From the NCBI GenBank assembly GCA_024180945.1, contig JAKSGN010000021.1:310001-374000 (forward strand): 64,000 bases of DNA, in the 5' to 3' direction. This DNA is from Macrophomina tecta. Its lineage: Eukaryota > Ascomycota > Dothideomycetes > Botryosphaeriales > Botryosphaeriaceae. Positions within the stretch are counted from its first letter, which is position 1. Each line of letters starts with the position of its first letter. Of the stretch, positions 47,242 to 58,748 are shown in pieces. A program made the translations under genes and the position numbers. The notes under the pieces were generated by a model that had not been told where the DNA came from, did not search any database, and saw only the letters and a program-made list of their open reading frames with translations.

Positions 47242-50121
47242 ATGGTGTTCCGCAGCCGGATGCTTGCCTTGGCCCTGGCCGTCTCGATGGCATCGGCCCA
47301 GACCACCTTTTCCACCGAGAACTTCCAGGGCATTCTGGCCGCCGATTCGCAGGTTCTGCGCTCTCTCAAACCAGCCTCGCTGCCGTCTTTTGACTTCTCG
47401 CCCGCCGACGTCTTCGACTCCCGGAACGGGAACGGCAACTACCACACCGGTGACCTGACCTTCAGGTACCGCACTGGAACCACGGGAACCTGGCAAAATG
47501 GCAATACTGCCGCAGAAAGGTCGCCGGCTGCCAACGCCACAGCCGACGGAGCACTCGCAGCCGCCAACTTGGGCCCAACACTAGGAGACGCGAGCGGCAG
47601 CCTGAACGTGACGAGGAGATGGATTGACGTTGATGGCGATCTGGGGCTTGAATTCACCATCACCAATGTTGCAGAAGCCCGGATTGAAATCGGCAGTTTG
47701 GGACTGCCGATCGAGTTCAACAGCATCTTCACCGCACGGACAGCGGTGGAGACGCGCGACAACTGCGTGCTGCTGGATCCCTACATCGGCCTGCATGCGG
47801 GCTATGTCCAGGCAACCCGGCTGACGGGCACCGGCCCGAACCTTGTCATCACCCCGCTCAATGATGCCACCAAATTCGAGGCCTGGAGATTTCTTCCCGA
47901 GGAAAGCGTGGACCCTCTGTACTACCAGTCTCAGACGTACGAGGGCAATTACGAGTGGCAAGTCCACACCAAGGCCTGGGCCGAGAACGAGTGGAGTGCC
48001 GTCGAGCCCTGGAACGAGCCCACGTCTTCGGTCCTCGAGCCGGGCGCAGACCTCACCGTCGGCCTGCGCTTCTCGCTCGCCGCCTCCGCGCCCGACATCG
48101 AACAGACCGTCCAATCCACCGGCACCCCCCTCGCCGTCGGCATCCCCGGCTACATCCTGCCCGCCGACCTCGCCGGCCGCCTCTTCCTGCACACCAACGA
48201 CACCGTCGCCTCCGTCACCAGCACCCCCGCCGGCGCCCTGACCCTCAGCTCCCCCGAACCCTTCGCCTCCGGCGTCTCCTACACCATCACGCCCGCTGCC
48301 ACCGCCTGGGGCCGCGCCCGCCTCACCGTCACCTACGCCTCGAACAAGACCCAAACGATCCACTACCGCATCACCAAGCCCGCGCCGCAGGCCGTCGCCG
48401 ACCTCGGCGCCTTCCTGACCACCGAGCAGTGGTACACCTCGGCCAACGACCCCTTCGGGCGCAGCAGCTCCATCATCTCGTACGACCGGTCCGCGGGCGC
48501 GCCCGTGCTGCAGGACTCGCGCGCCTGGATTGCCGGGCTCAGCGACGAGGCGGGCGCGGGCTCCTTCGTGGCCGCGGCGCTGAAGCAGGCGGTCCAGCCG
48601 GCGGCGGCCGAGGTCGCGAAGCTCGAGGCCTTCGTCGCGCGCGTCGTGCGCGGCACGCTGCAAGTCGCGCAGGGCAGCGACGCGCACGCCGTGCGCAAGA
48701 GCGTCTTCTTCCACGAGCCCGCCCTCGTGCCCAACTACACCTACCGCGCCGACATCGACTGGAACACGTGGTCCGCCTGGGATCGGGACGCGGCGTATGC
48801 GATTGACCGCGGCTATGACTACGTGCATGTGACGGGCTTGTATTGGGGCCTTTATCGCGCGGGGAGGGCGGTGCCGGGGGTGCTGGTGAGGGAGGCGGAG
48901 CCGGTGGCGTATCTGCGGAGCGCGTACGAGACCGTCATGTTCATGATGGGGACGGATGCGAGCGGCAATCACCGCGTGGGGTATTGGGATGTCGGGCAGA
49001 TGGGGGAGACGGTGTACGGGCATGTTTTGGAGGACCTGCGGGCCGAGGGGCTGGACGAGGAGGCGGGCCGGCTGGAGGACGCGATGAGGACAAGGGCGCA
49101 GCTGTGGGCGACGCAGGAGGATCCGTTCGGCTCCGAGATGGCGTGGGATTCGACGGGGCAGGAGGGCGTGTACTACTGGACCAAGTGAGCCGGAGTCTTT
49201 CGTCGCTTTGGAGGAAGACCGGTTGGAAGCTGACGGAGCGCCAGGTACTTCAACGACACCGCCTCCGCCGACAAGGCCGTCGCATCCATCATCGGCTACA
49301 TGCCCACCGTCGCCCACTGGGGCTGGAACGGCAACGCCCGCCGCTACTGGGACTTCATGTACGGCCAACTCCCTCTTCCCCACCCGCCCCCCCGGTGCAA
49401 AGCTCCGAGCAAAGAAGGAGAAACACTGACCAGCAAATCGCTCTGCTCCAGCTACGGCGGCAAACTCGCCCGCCTCGAGCGCCAAATCCACCACTACGGC
49501 AGCGGCCTCAACGCGCTGCCGCTTCTCTCCGCCTACCGCAGCGACCCCACCTCCCTCTACCTGCTCCGCGTCGGCCATGCCGGCAACACCGCCCCGCTGT
49601 CCAACATTGACGAAGACGGCTTCGCCGCCGCCGCCTTCCACTCCTGGCCCGACACCCTGGCGTGGGATGCGTACAGCGGCGACTACGGGCCCGGCTTCCT
49701 CGGACACGTTCTCGGGAGCGCGACGTATCTCGTCGAGGATCCGGTGTATGGGTGGGTGGCGTTTGGCGGCAATGTCAATATCGTCAGCGGTGAAGGCGGG
49801 AGCATCGACGTCGAGCCGAGGGATGCGGCGAGGAAGAGGCTGTTTGTCGCGGGGCTGGGCGCGTACGTGCAGCTGGATGCGGGGGTGGTGGAGAGCTTTT
49901 CGTATGTCCCGGCGGAGAAGAGGGTCGTGTTGAGGGTGAAGGGGAAGGGAGAGTATGGGGAGGCGGCCGCGAGCGCGGTGGTGACGGTTGAGCAGAGTGC
50001 GGTTGTGGAGGGGGTTGGGGAGGTGGGCGTTACGACGAGTGGGCTGGAGAGGGCGAAGGGTGGGTGGGTGGTTGATTTGAGTGACGGGCAGGTGCACGAA
50101 GTGGAGGTTGCAGCGGCTTAA
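47242..50121 (+). CDS. Secreted six-hairpin-glycosidase-like protein (DUF5695-like)
   Basis: Three exons, 47242-49184, 49245-49358 and 49452-50121, encode 908 residues. A signal peptide (MVFRSRMLALALAVSMASAQ) precedes a beta-rich N-terminal half. The C-terminal half is Trp/Tyr-rich with (alpha/alpha)-toroid character, including YDYVHVTGLYWGLYRAGR, YWDVGQMGETVYGH and YGSGLNALPLLSAYRSDP. The first intron splits a Lys codon (donor GTGAGC). The second uses donor GTACGG and acceptor CTCCAG, giving YWDFIYGGKLARLERQ; reading through would insert a low-complexity segment. I assign the DUF5695-type group of fungal secreted proteins by overall pattern. Polysaccharide hydrolysis is inference and catalytic residues cannot be named. 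A long antisense frame here is a composition artefact. Confidence 0.85.
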
Positions 50122-50267
50122 GAGCGGTGTTAACTGCTGTATAAGCAAGCTTTTGTGTCATCTTTTGCTCATCATTTTAGCCTGTGAGAGTACTTTAATG
50201 CTCTCTCCCCGGACAACTCATCCCGACCTTCTGAGTACTTCAGAATTCACATGTACAAAGTAGCACT

Positions 50268-50623
50268 GTGCGCGGGGCTCGCAGGCGCGTTCGGGAAGCA
50301 TCACCAGAGTACGACGACACCAGCAGCTATCGGGGCCTGGAGAAGCTGGATGTGCTGCTCAATGAGGGGGATCGGCTGAAGCTGGGGGTGGCGCAGGATC
50401 TGGTGCGGCGGCGCAGTATGTCGACGAGCATGGCGAGTTCGTGGTGCCCCTGGAGGTGGTGCAGCAGAATGCGATTGAGGCAGAACGGAGGCCAGAAATT
50501 GTGGCGGAGAGAGCGGCGTTGGCTATGGAGACTGGCGGAAAGATTTGGCTGGCTGATGAGAGGTTTGTTGCATTGTGCGATACTCAGAAAGATCCGATGA
50601 TGATACTGTTGGCTGTTTTTTAA
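50268..50623 (+). pseudogene. Frameshifted coding remnant, unknown family
   Basis: Reading frame A carries SPEYDDTSSYRGLEKLDVLL and continues to DLVRR. A second frame, one base back, takes over near 50411 with AQYVDEHGEFVVPLEVVQQN and runs on to a stop at 50621-50623. Together they look like one protein tail of about 115 residues broken by a single-base shift. No ATG opens frame A. It could be a degraded gene end or a misread exon pair; I see no intron signals at the junction. Confidence 0.4.
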
Positions 50624-51103
50624 GATCTGCTGGACTGTATTAGGCCTTTTGATAAAAGAGACAGAAAGAAAGGAGATGGGGTTGGGGTGAGGGTGGCGAG
50701 TAGTGAATACTAATATGATTTCTAGAGATTTTAGACTGCAGGCGGACTTGCAACTCATCTGAAACACAAGCTAAGCCTTAGAATAAGGAGCGTAGACTAC
50801 AGTATCCTTATCTGGAGGCCTTAATATAGAGACCGATTTGGCTCATGCTGTGTCTTTGTTTCGAGGCGTGTGAGGGAAGAACCGTGCTTCCATTCACGGG
50901 AATATTTCTTAGCCCAACCCCGGAACAGACTTCATGTCTATGCTTGAACTTCCTGACTTGAACCTCATCCACGGTTGATCTGCTATCCCTGGAATATCTT
51001 GTTGTAGCGAAGGGAGATGAAATGCTCAAGCTCCATGTGCATGCTTCCCGTGCGGTCTTGTAGGTCGTTGCCTCAAAAATGCTTCCGGTTCGTGTGCTTA
51101 GTC

Positions 51104-52580
51104 CTACATCTGGAGCAGATTACCCAAGTTCGCAGGATCAAAGTCCTTCTTGACCCGTAGGAGTTCCTCGATGATTTCACGGCCCTCTTGCAGCGTTTCG
51201 CTGTACTGAAGTGCCATCACACCGTCCGTTTCAGCGTCGTGCAGAGATTGCGAGAACTCAGTCAACATGCGCTTCTTCTCGTGGATGCGCTCCTCGAAGC
51301 GGCGTAACTCTTCTGGGATACCACGTACTTGGGCCCGCAACCGCTCGCAGTTCTGGATGCTTTCAGTTGCTGCTTCCAGGGTGCGCTCGAGACCGATCTG
51401 TAGCCCGTCCAGACGGTCTCTTAGGCAAGAAGCTTCCTTGCGCCTCTCCTCAATTTCGCACACGTCCTTATGTCGTTCCTCACGCTCTTTCGATGCGTTA
51501 CTTGCACAACTGTTAGTTATGATATACACGATAACGGAGATGAAGTGCAATACGTACACTGCAAGCGGAATGAAGACGAAGGGCACAACCACGGAAGCCT
51601 TGGACTGTCAGCTGGCAATAAAAACTTCATGGGGTAGGAATGTCTCTTACAATGGAGAAGCCCACTGTCCTGGCCCATGCATCGTGCCTCTGATCCAGAG
51701 CATTCTTATGCTCCTTCTGATGCTGACCAATCTGTTTACACAAGGTCTCCAAGTGATCTCTCGCCTCTTTCTGCTTCAGCTTAGCGGCATATACCTCTTC
51801 GGCTATCCTCTTCTCAGCCGCCTCAATCTCAGCAGTCACGCTCTGGAGGTCCGCGTCCTGGAATGCCTTGACCTTCTGGCTAGCGGCACCCATAGCATCC
51901 TCCATGCGCGACCACTGGCTGACGGCGTCGCGGAGGAGGAAGCGAAGGTGCTCGGACTCTTGCTGGAAATGCTGTTTGTAAGCGTAGGCACCGCCGTCGC
52001 TGAGGACTTCCTGCATTTGCTGGATTCCCTTGAAGGCAGTGCTGACGGACTGCGATGCTGCGCTGGCTTCCTGCGCGAGCTGATCGTACACCTGCTTCTT
52101 CAAGTCGTCGGCAGTCTGCCTGCAGTCTGCGACGAGCTTCTCGAGCGAGCTACAGGTAACGGCTTCACTGGGCGGCCGTGTATAGCTCGTGTCTCTGCAC
52201 ATCATGTCACGCGTCAGTCGGCTCAGACTCATAGCACGGATCCGGCAGCGCAGGCATCCAGAGAGCGCTTACACGCAAAGGACTCCGTTCCTGTTTGCGA
52301 CGATGGCGTCGAGGTTGAAAGATGCTGTCTGCCACGACTGATCCCTCCTCCTGAGCCGGGCGTGCAGGATGGTCGAGCCGTTCTCTTCCTTCAGGACCAC
52401 GTCGCTGGCGCTCCTGGAGAAATCCTGGCTCTCGACGCGGAACTCGCCATCGGCGTTGCCCAGAGCCTTGTCGAGCTGGAGGAAGGAGCGCTTCCACTCG
52501 CCGCCGATGGCCTGGCATTCGGCGGTCAGCAGGAAGTCGGACGTCACCGAGATGCTGCGCGATGTTTTTGTGAAAGACAT
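51104..52580 (-). CDS. CVNH-domain (cyanovirin-type lectin) coiled-coil membrane protein
   Basis: Exons 52580-52273, 52194-51651, 51598-51558 and 51500-51104 give 429 residues. Residues 1-102 match the CVNH fold: SFTKTSRSISVTSDF, GEWKRSFLQLDKALGN, and the symmetrical second half with SFNLDAIVANRNGVLC. This lectin fold binds high-mannose glycans in studied members. Residues about 115-270 form an Ala/Gln/Glu-rich coiled coil. A hydrophobic segment GFSIASVVVPFVFIPLAV follows, then a second coiled coil (EIEERRKEASCLRDRL and onward). There is no signal peptide. The last intron (51501-51557; GTACGT, ACTAAC, CAAG) is 57 bp, in frame and stop-free. If retained, the membrane helix is lengthened and the protein has 448 residues. 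The acceptor of intron 2 is also uncertain by six bases. Confidence 0.8.
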
Positions 52581-53529
52581 GGCGGCGGTTGCGTGTGTGC
52601 AAGCTGTGGCGAGGCAGGCAGCAGTTTAGGCCCAGGTCCAGGGGAGGAGCGGGTGGCGGCGCGTCGGTGGCACAGCCTGCTCGAAGCGCTGGCAATCACA
52701 TGTCGCAACCCCGCTCGGACAGCCGTAGCTAAGACATGGCCACCCCCATGGAATGCGCTCTTCGGTTCTGCAAGATGCTGCACCGCGTACGGCTCCGATT
52801 GAAGGTCTGTCCCTGGCCGCTCGTTTTCGAGTCGTCCCCGAGAACTGGCGAAAGTTGAAGGAGAGGGCTTCATTACTGTCTCCAGACCTGGAAATGCTTC
52901 TCACTCGAACAATTGCAGCAGAAGCCTGGCCAAAACCGCTCCACCTGATGTTGCCAATGAACTGATTGTGGTCGATGGGGGAAGCAGGCCCACGGGTGGT
53001 GGTGTATAGGCTGCAGCACGCTGTGCGACTCGCACTGCATAAAGGATGATGCATCGGCCTGTAAGTGACAAAAACCAAATAGAAGAAAAGAGCTAATTAC
53101 TGGCAGTAACAAGTTTCCATCTTCGCGCAAAAGAAATTCGTTTGGATGCAGTATTGTTCTCATCACGTAGACAAATGCCCTGACAGAGCTCTCGATCTTA
53201 CTTGTTGGGGCTTTCTCCAGACTGTCAGGTTTGAGAACGCCTCTACGCGACTGATCGACGTGATAGGTCTGGAGGATTCGAGGTAGTGCTGCGCGGCTGC
53301 CATTGAATGCAGACTCGGACCTCTGTGCCAGGTTCTGCCCCGTTCGCTAAGTAAGGACGTCCAAAAGCACCGGACGGCGAGGCCGCGAAAGCTTGGCCGG
53401 AAAGCAGGGCAAAGCCCTATAGCAAATGAATGAAGCTGCACAGAAAAAAAAAAAAAAAACAATTTCACCATTTACATGCGCCTGCGAAACCCAGCACTGC
53501 GGAATGAACCATCAACGCTCCCCCTCACC
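52581..53529. other. Intergenic
   Basis: This 0.95-kb gap contains the CVNH gene promoter on its left side and the 3' flank of the Ppo gene on its right. A 16-base A tract lies near 53443-53459. I see no gene. Confidence 0.5.
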
Positions 53530-56500
53530 CTAATGCCTACCCCCGGTCGCGTTCCCATTCGCTGGCCCATTCCCTCCCACCGCACCCTCCCCCTCGCCGC
53601 CAAAGACAACCTTCAGCCCCCCCGGAAAGCTCTCCCAACTGCCGCCATCCTGGCTCAGGAACACCGGGAACGCCCCGTTCCACAGCTTCCGCCGCATTTC
53701 GCCCTGCGGGCCCGGCGCCCGCCTGGCCCCTTTGCACTCGCGCGCAAACACCCGCAGCATCGCCGCGCCGGCTGTCGTCACGATCGGGCGGCCTAGGCAG
53801 GCGTGCGGGCCCCATCCTTGGTGGATGTAGGACGAGTCGGGCCGCGTGGGATCGATGGCGAGGGGGTCGGGGAACACGGAGGCGTCGAGCGACGCGCCGA
53901 TGAAGGAGAGGTAGAGCGTGGAGCTGGCGGGCACGCGCGTGGTGTGCGGGCCGTCGGTGATGGTGGTGGCGGTGGGCGGAGAGACGCGCAGAACGCCGGC
54001 GGCGGCGGGGAAGAGGCGGAAGCTGGTTGGTGGGGCGGGAGTTAGTCGAGTGTGCGGAGAGGTGCGAGATAGAAAAGGGGCGGGGTTTGAAGGAGGTGCG
54101 TGGCGGCGGCTTACCCTTCCAGCGCATATTTCTTGAGCTTCTCGAAGGCCTCGGGGGCGTCGGAGTGCGCGAGCTGCTCGATGTCGGCCCAGTGCTGCTT
54201 GTAGGCGTCGGACATGTAGACGTCCATCATTTGGGCCCACTGTCGGCTACAGTCAGTGTCAAATCAAGACAGGAAGAGCAGGCCTAGGCATACCGCTTGA
54301 GCTTGCGTTGCAGCCGCTGCTGCCTGGGTGGGAATGAGCTCCCACACCACATCTTCCGCAGACTTGCCGCGTTCGAGCAGCCTCTTCATGAGTTCCTTCC
54401 CGAACCCTGGCAAATAAGGGCCGGCATCCGGATTCAGGAAGTTTTTAAGCCTCTGGAGGAAGCCCGGCGCTTTTCCCGAGCTCTCAACTGCTTTTCGAAC
54501 GGCGACGGCTAGCTGCTGTGTCTCCTTGTGGGCTATCACACGGTGCTTGTAGGATTTGGCTGTGTCAAGGTCCAGGAACACGTATTCGAAGAGGTGCGCT
54601 AGGGTATCGTAGACTTCTTTAGCAGTGTAGCTGCTGCCGTCACTGCTGGGGGAGTCGCTGAGAGGAATGTCGAAGTATTTGGCCGTGAAGATTGCGTGCG
54701 CGAGGTTTCCGATACTAAGAATTATCAGCTTGAGGTTTGTAGCGTACTCGAGGAAAGTACCTACTCTTGGACGATGTCGATTTGGTAGGAGCTACCGAGC
54801 TTGCGTTTGTTCTTGCGGATCAGATCCCTGGTGACTGTCTCGTAGAACCTCCGGACCTCCTCAAGAGAATCTTTCGGGCGGTACATAGCTTCCTGCACTT
54901 CATTGCGCTGCTTGGTGTTGGAAGGCTTGTCTCCGGAGAGCATGTAGTCATGCCCTGTCAGCTGGTATGTGTGTTTTCCCCCTGAACGATTGTCAGCTTG
55001 TAATCCGCATTTGTTCCTCGGGCTTGAATGGTCTTACAGGGAACCTTGAAGCGCTGCTGATCATGAAGTACATCAACAACGCCCTTCCACGTGGTGACGG
55101 GGATCGGAGGCCCGACAAACACAGGAGCGTCGTAGTTGAGCTCGATGTTGTGCGGCGTGCGCTTCGCAAAAACCTCTCTCGTCCTTTCTGGCGTGCTGAA
55201 CGGATACAGTGCGTAGACACTGCTGGCGCGGTACCAGCCCGGAAAGGCTCGCATGAGAAGCTTGTACATGACGCCACCTCCCGCAACGTCATAGTCAGAT
55301 GAAACTTCTTTGAAGCTGTGTAGAATCAGCGATTAGGGCGTTGATCGGCCTTTCGGGAATACAGTAGCTTACCCGAAGCTGGTCAAACTCTGCGGGCCAT
55401 ACTCGACGGAGTAAAAGCGGTCTCCACGGACAAGGGCAACCGCGTCAGCCAAGATGGTCTCCGAGATGGTGAAGCCAGGGCACAAGCCTGACCCCGGAGA
55501 GAAGGGCTTCTTGGCCTCTTCCGCCATCAACCCGGGGTACAACTCCACGTTATCCGGCTCACCATACAAAGCTTCCACTACGCTAGGGGTCAGCTGCTAT
55601 ACCTACAAGCGTCGTGTCAGAAAATACTTACGAGCTTCCGCAATTCCAGGCTGAGAGTTGATCTCTTTGAAGCTGGAGAAGGGCTTCAGCTTGAAGAACG
55701 AACGGAACTCGTTGAGGCTAGAAATGCCCCAATCACGACCCTGCTGGATTCCAAGGATTTCGATAGCCCGCAGTGCGGGCGGCACGTTACGGGCGCCAAA
55801 GGCCCCTATATGGAAGTCAGCGGATGGAATTCTCCCTGCTGTGCAAGTAGTTGCTCACCGGACACCGTGTCTGTCCCAGCTTTGAGCAGGCCAACCAGGC
55901 TGGCGTCTGGGAAGCTGCCATCTTCCTGTCTCTTCAGATCCCCGAAGGTCCATTGACTGGGATCGCGAGGCACTGATGTTTCGAACCAGGCTCTCAGTAT
56001 CCGGAGAAACTCTTCGGTCGATAGTTTGCCTATGGAGACGTGAGCAAGCTATTGGATAAATGGCTTGAAAAGTGTGCTGTAGTGTCAAAGCTTGGTTATG
56101 CTTGCAAATTGGCGCTCGGGAGACCCCATGTGGGTAGAAAAAGCATCGGGGAAGAGAGGTCTCTCTGGTCTGTGCAGTATGAGGCTCATATAGTGGGGTA
56201 TGTAGACTTACTGATGTCAACATCCTTCCCGTAGATCTTCCCCATGAAATCGTTGATCCAAGCCTCATCTCTGTTGCTCGTGGCGCAGTGCCATCTGTAG
56301 ACGAAGTTGAACTCAGCGCTCACCTGATTACCGACACCTTTGGGCGTGCCTTCAGAGTCGAAGACATTGCTAAACGCTTCCCTCGGATCAAGCCTCCAAT
56401 CAGAATCGATCGGGTTGTCATTTAGATTGAGGATGGTGCGCAGGTAGTCCCCGAGGATGATATTGACGTAAAGGCCGCAAGTGACACTACAAGAAACCTC

Positions 56501-57601
56501 ATAAGCAAAAACAAACGATATCGAAAGCGGTCATTGATCATTTAACTTACAGCCTTCCGGTCTGAAACAGGTCGTTATCGCGCTTCAGCTGCGCCTCCCG
56601 GTAGCCGGGCGATTCGGAGGTCATTCCGGTGGGCAGACTGAAGCGGCCATTTTCATTGATGGTAGCCAGCTCTTGGACCACATAATTGTGGAACCTGTTA
56701 AAAGCAATCATGAGAGCGCCGGCACCTGGTGGCTGCGCGAGTAGCCGGTATTCGGCGAAGGTGTCTTTTTTGAGGAGACCATCTTGGAAGGTCCGGACTC
56801 TGTTCTGCTGCTCCTGGTTGTGGCCGTACAGCGGTCCGAGGTCCAGGTATGACGAGCTTTTGAGCCTCGTACTGTCCTCATCATCTGTCCGGAAAATGTC
56901 ATGGATGATGATGGTGGCGAAATAGAAAAGATGGCTTGACACCTTGGTCGGGTGCTCTCTTGCGAGTCCGTCTCGCTTCAGGAGGGCTGAGGGGTGTTAG
57001 CAAGGGGGGGTGGCAAGGTTGGGAGGTGGGTCCGAACAATCAAAAATGAGCCCCGGCTCAGGCAGAGTTGCAGATCGTAAATGTGTCCCAACCACGCTGC
57101 GAGCGTAGTGGCTTCCTGCAGCGCCAAGCTGTGGATACATGATGTTCTGTGGCATTGTAAGCTCTTACACACGTGCGTGGAGAAGTGAAACAGCTCTCAC
57201 GTTGTTCGACCCGTCAGCCGCTCTGTATTTGAATGATTCACCCAAGTATGAGATTGGCGGGTGCTCAAGGCCGTTCCACAAGGTCTTGATGAATGAGCCA
57301 CTCAAGTCATCACGAAGCCCGGAGGCATTGGGCAGTGATGCCGCCAGCTGGATGATGCCCTCATACTGCCTAACGTTAATGAAAGGGAGTGACGAGGGGT
57401 ACTTCTCAAGGCACCTACGAGATACTTGCGGTCGTCTATGACACCATTGGCCAATATTGTTTCGCCGAAGTTGCGAGCCAGGTTAAGGTTCGAGGCGACG
57501 CGCCCACGCTGGCTGCGCAAGTCCTCCGAAGCCTTTCCCACCAAGTTCATGAGGTTCGACACCTCCTTTGCACGCCCATTCCCCGCGTCTCCGGAAGCCA
57601 T
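53530..57601 (-). CDS. ppoA: Psi-factor-producing oxygenase (fatty-acid dioxygenase/P450 fusion)
   Basis: Thirteen exons encode 1083 residues, the size of Ppo/linoleate diol synthases: 57601-57419, 57365-57201, 57146-57038, 56986-56551, 56486-56212, 56029-55859, 55805-55632, 55577-55373, 55315-55038, 54981-54765, 54714-54294, 54239-54115 and 54022-53530. The N-terminal haem peroxidase-type domain oxygenates linoleic or oleic acid. It carries distal His181 (TIIIHDIFRT) and proximal His364 with radical-forming Tyr361 (FVYRWHC). The C-terminal P450 domain isomerises the hydroperoxide. It includes the I-helix PTQAAAAATQAQ and the haem-cysteine loop GWGPHACLG with Cys995. An intact Cys ligand argues for a PpoA-like diol synthase rather than PpoC, in which it is replaced. 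Exact regiospecificity is not readable. The gene is divergent from a MAPEG gene. Confidence 0.95.
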
Positions 57602-58748
57602 TATGGCAATTTTTTAAAGATTGCGAGAACCGAATGGCTGTGGGAGCCAGGTTTTGCTTGGAAGTGATGAGGAGAGTAAGCTCTTAAATGAGGAAGCAAA
57701 GTCGATTTCACATGCAAGGCAGTTCGAGGCGGCTTGCACAGCCCTCTGACAGGCATCGCAGCAAGACATGGAAGCTGTTTCTGATGCAGAGAGCCTGGCG
57801 CCTGGAATACGGAAGATGGAAAAGCATATGCAATCGTGCTGATGGGCTGCGTCCAGGTTTGTCCTCATGGCCCGGCTGGCGCCCCACAAGCGACTGCATA
57901 AAGAAAATAGCCGCTCAGCAGACCTATTAGACACGGCAACGCCAACCGTTTGCAGCCTCGAGTCTTTAGGTGCGCGTTGGTAGGCAGCCAGGTCGGACTT
58001 CAATGAATGAACAGCCTCGAAATGTAAGCCACGCACATGATTTGCCGTGCGGGCTGCGTATTGCTTCTTGGCCGTGCTTACCGGATCGCTGCTTGCAGAA
58101 GGCTGTGTTACCTTCCAGCTGCTCCAATTACTGAGTTAGCGCTCACCGGGAGAGCCGAGCCGAGACAGCTGAATCCACCTTGCGACAGGTGGAGTGGGGA
58201 CTAAAAATCCAACAGGTGCTCAGCCAGTTTCATTCGTCAGTCCGGGATTGGCTGGCCCGGTCTCGGCCCCATACTCGCCTGCAAATCCCGAGCCTCGCAG
58301 ACAGCCGTGTGCTGCAGTTCGCGAGGGAGCACCCCTCTCTTTATCCGCTGCATCCTCGCTTACCTGAAGCAGTTAGACAGGGCTGACAGTCCGTGCGGTG
58401 GGCGGGCGCATTCCTTCCGCTGCTGACACTCTCCCTCTTTTTCTACCCCTCCTCCTCCTCAGCACCGCCAGCTCTTTGCCGACTCCGTATCAATTCGGGA
58501 CAAAGGAACATCGCCACTACAGGGCCGCGACAAGGTGCTTCCCACGCAAAAGAAAAGAAACAGACGCCTGCCAATTGTGCCTACGGAACCCCCTCAGCAC
58601 AGCCAAGACCCCAACTCAACCAACAGTAAACACAAACAAATACGGAAAACCGAAACAGGCCCTCAAGGACCATCCCGCTTCCACACACGCGCAAACCACC
58701 ACCACCACCACCTCTTCCACCAACACCAACACCAACACCTCAGCAGCC
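57602..58748. promoter_or_regulatory. Divergent promoter region, Ppo and MAPEG genes
   Basis: This 1.15-kb region lies between the divergent start codons. Just before the MAPEG ATG is an ACC/AAC-rich tract (about 58695-58740), probably in its 5' leader. No gene is seen in the rest. Confidence 0.5.

Noticed and set aside
49359..49451. Glycosidase-like coding sequence continuing through this stretch
   Set aside because: The read-through (GQLPLPHPPPRCKAPSKEG) is low-complexity and breaks the YWDF-YGGKLARLERQ block, which splicing at GTACGG and CTCCAG restores.
47581..50148. Minus-strand open frame of 855 codons
   Set aside because: It lies exactly antisense to the glycosidase-like gene in GC-rich sequence. 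Its product is Arg/His/Pro then Gly/Val-rich with no domain, typical of a codon-bias shadow.
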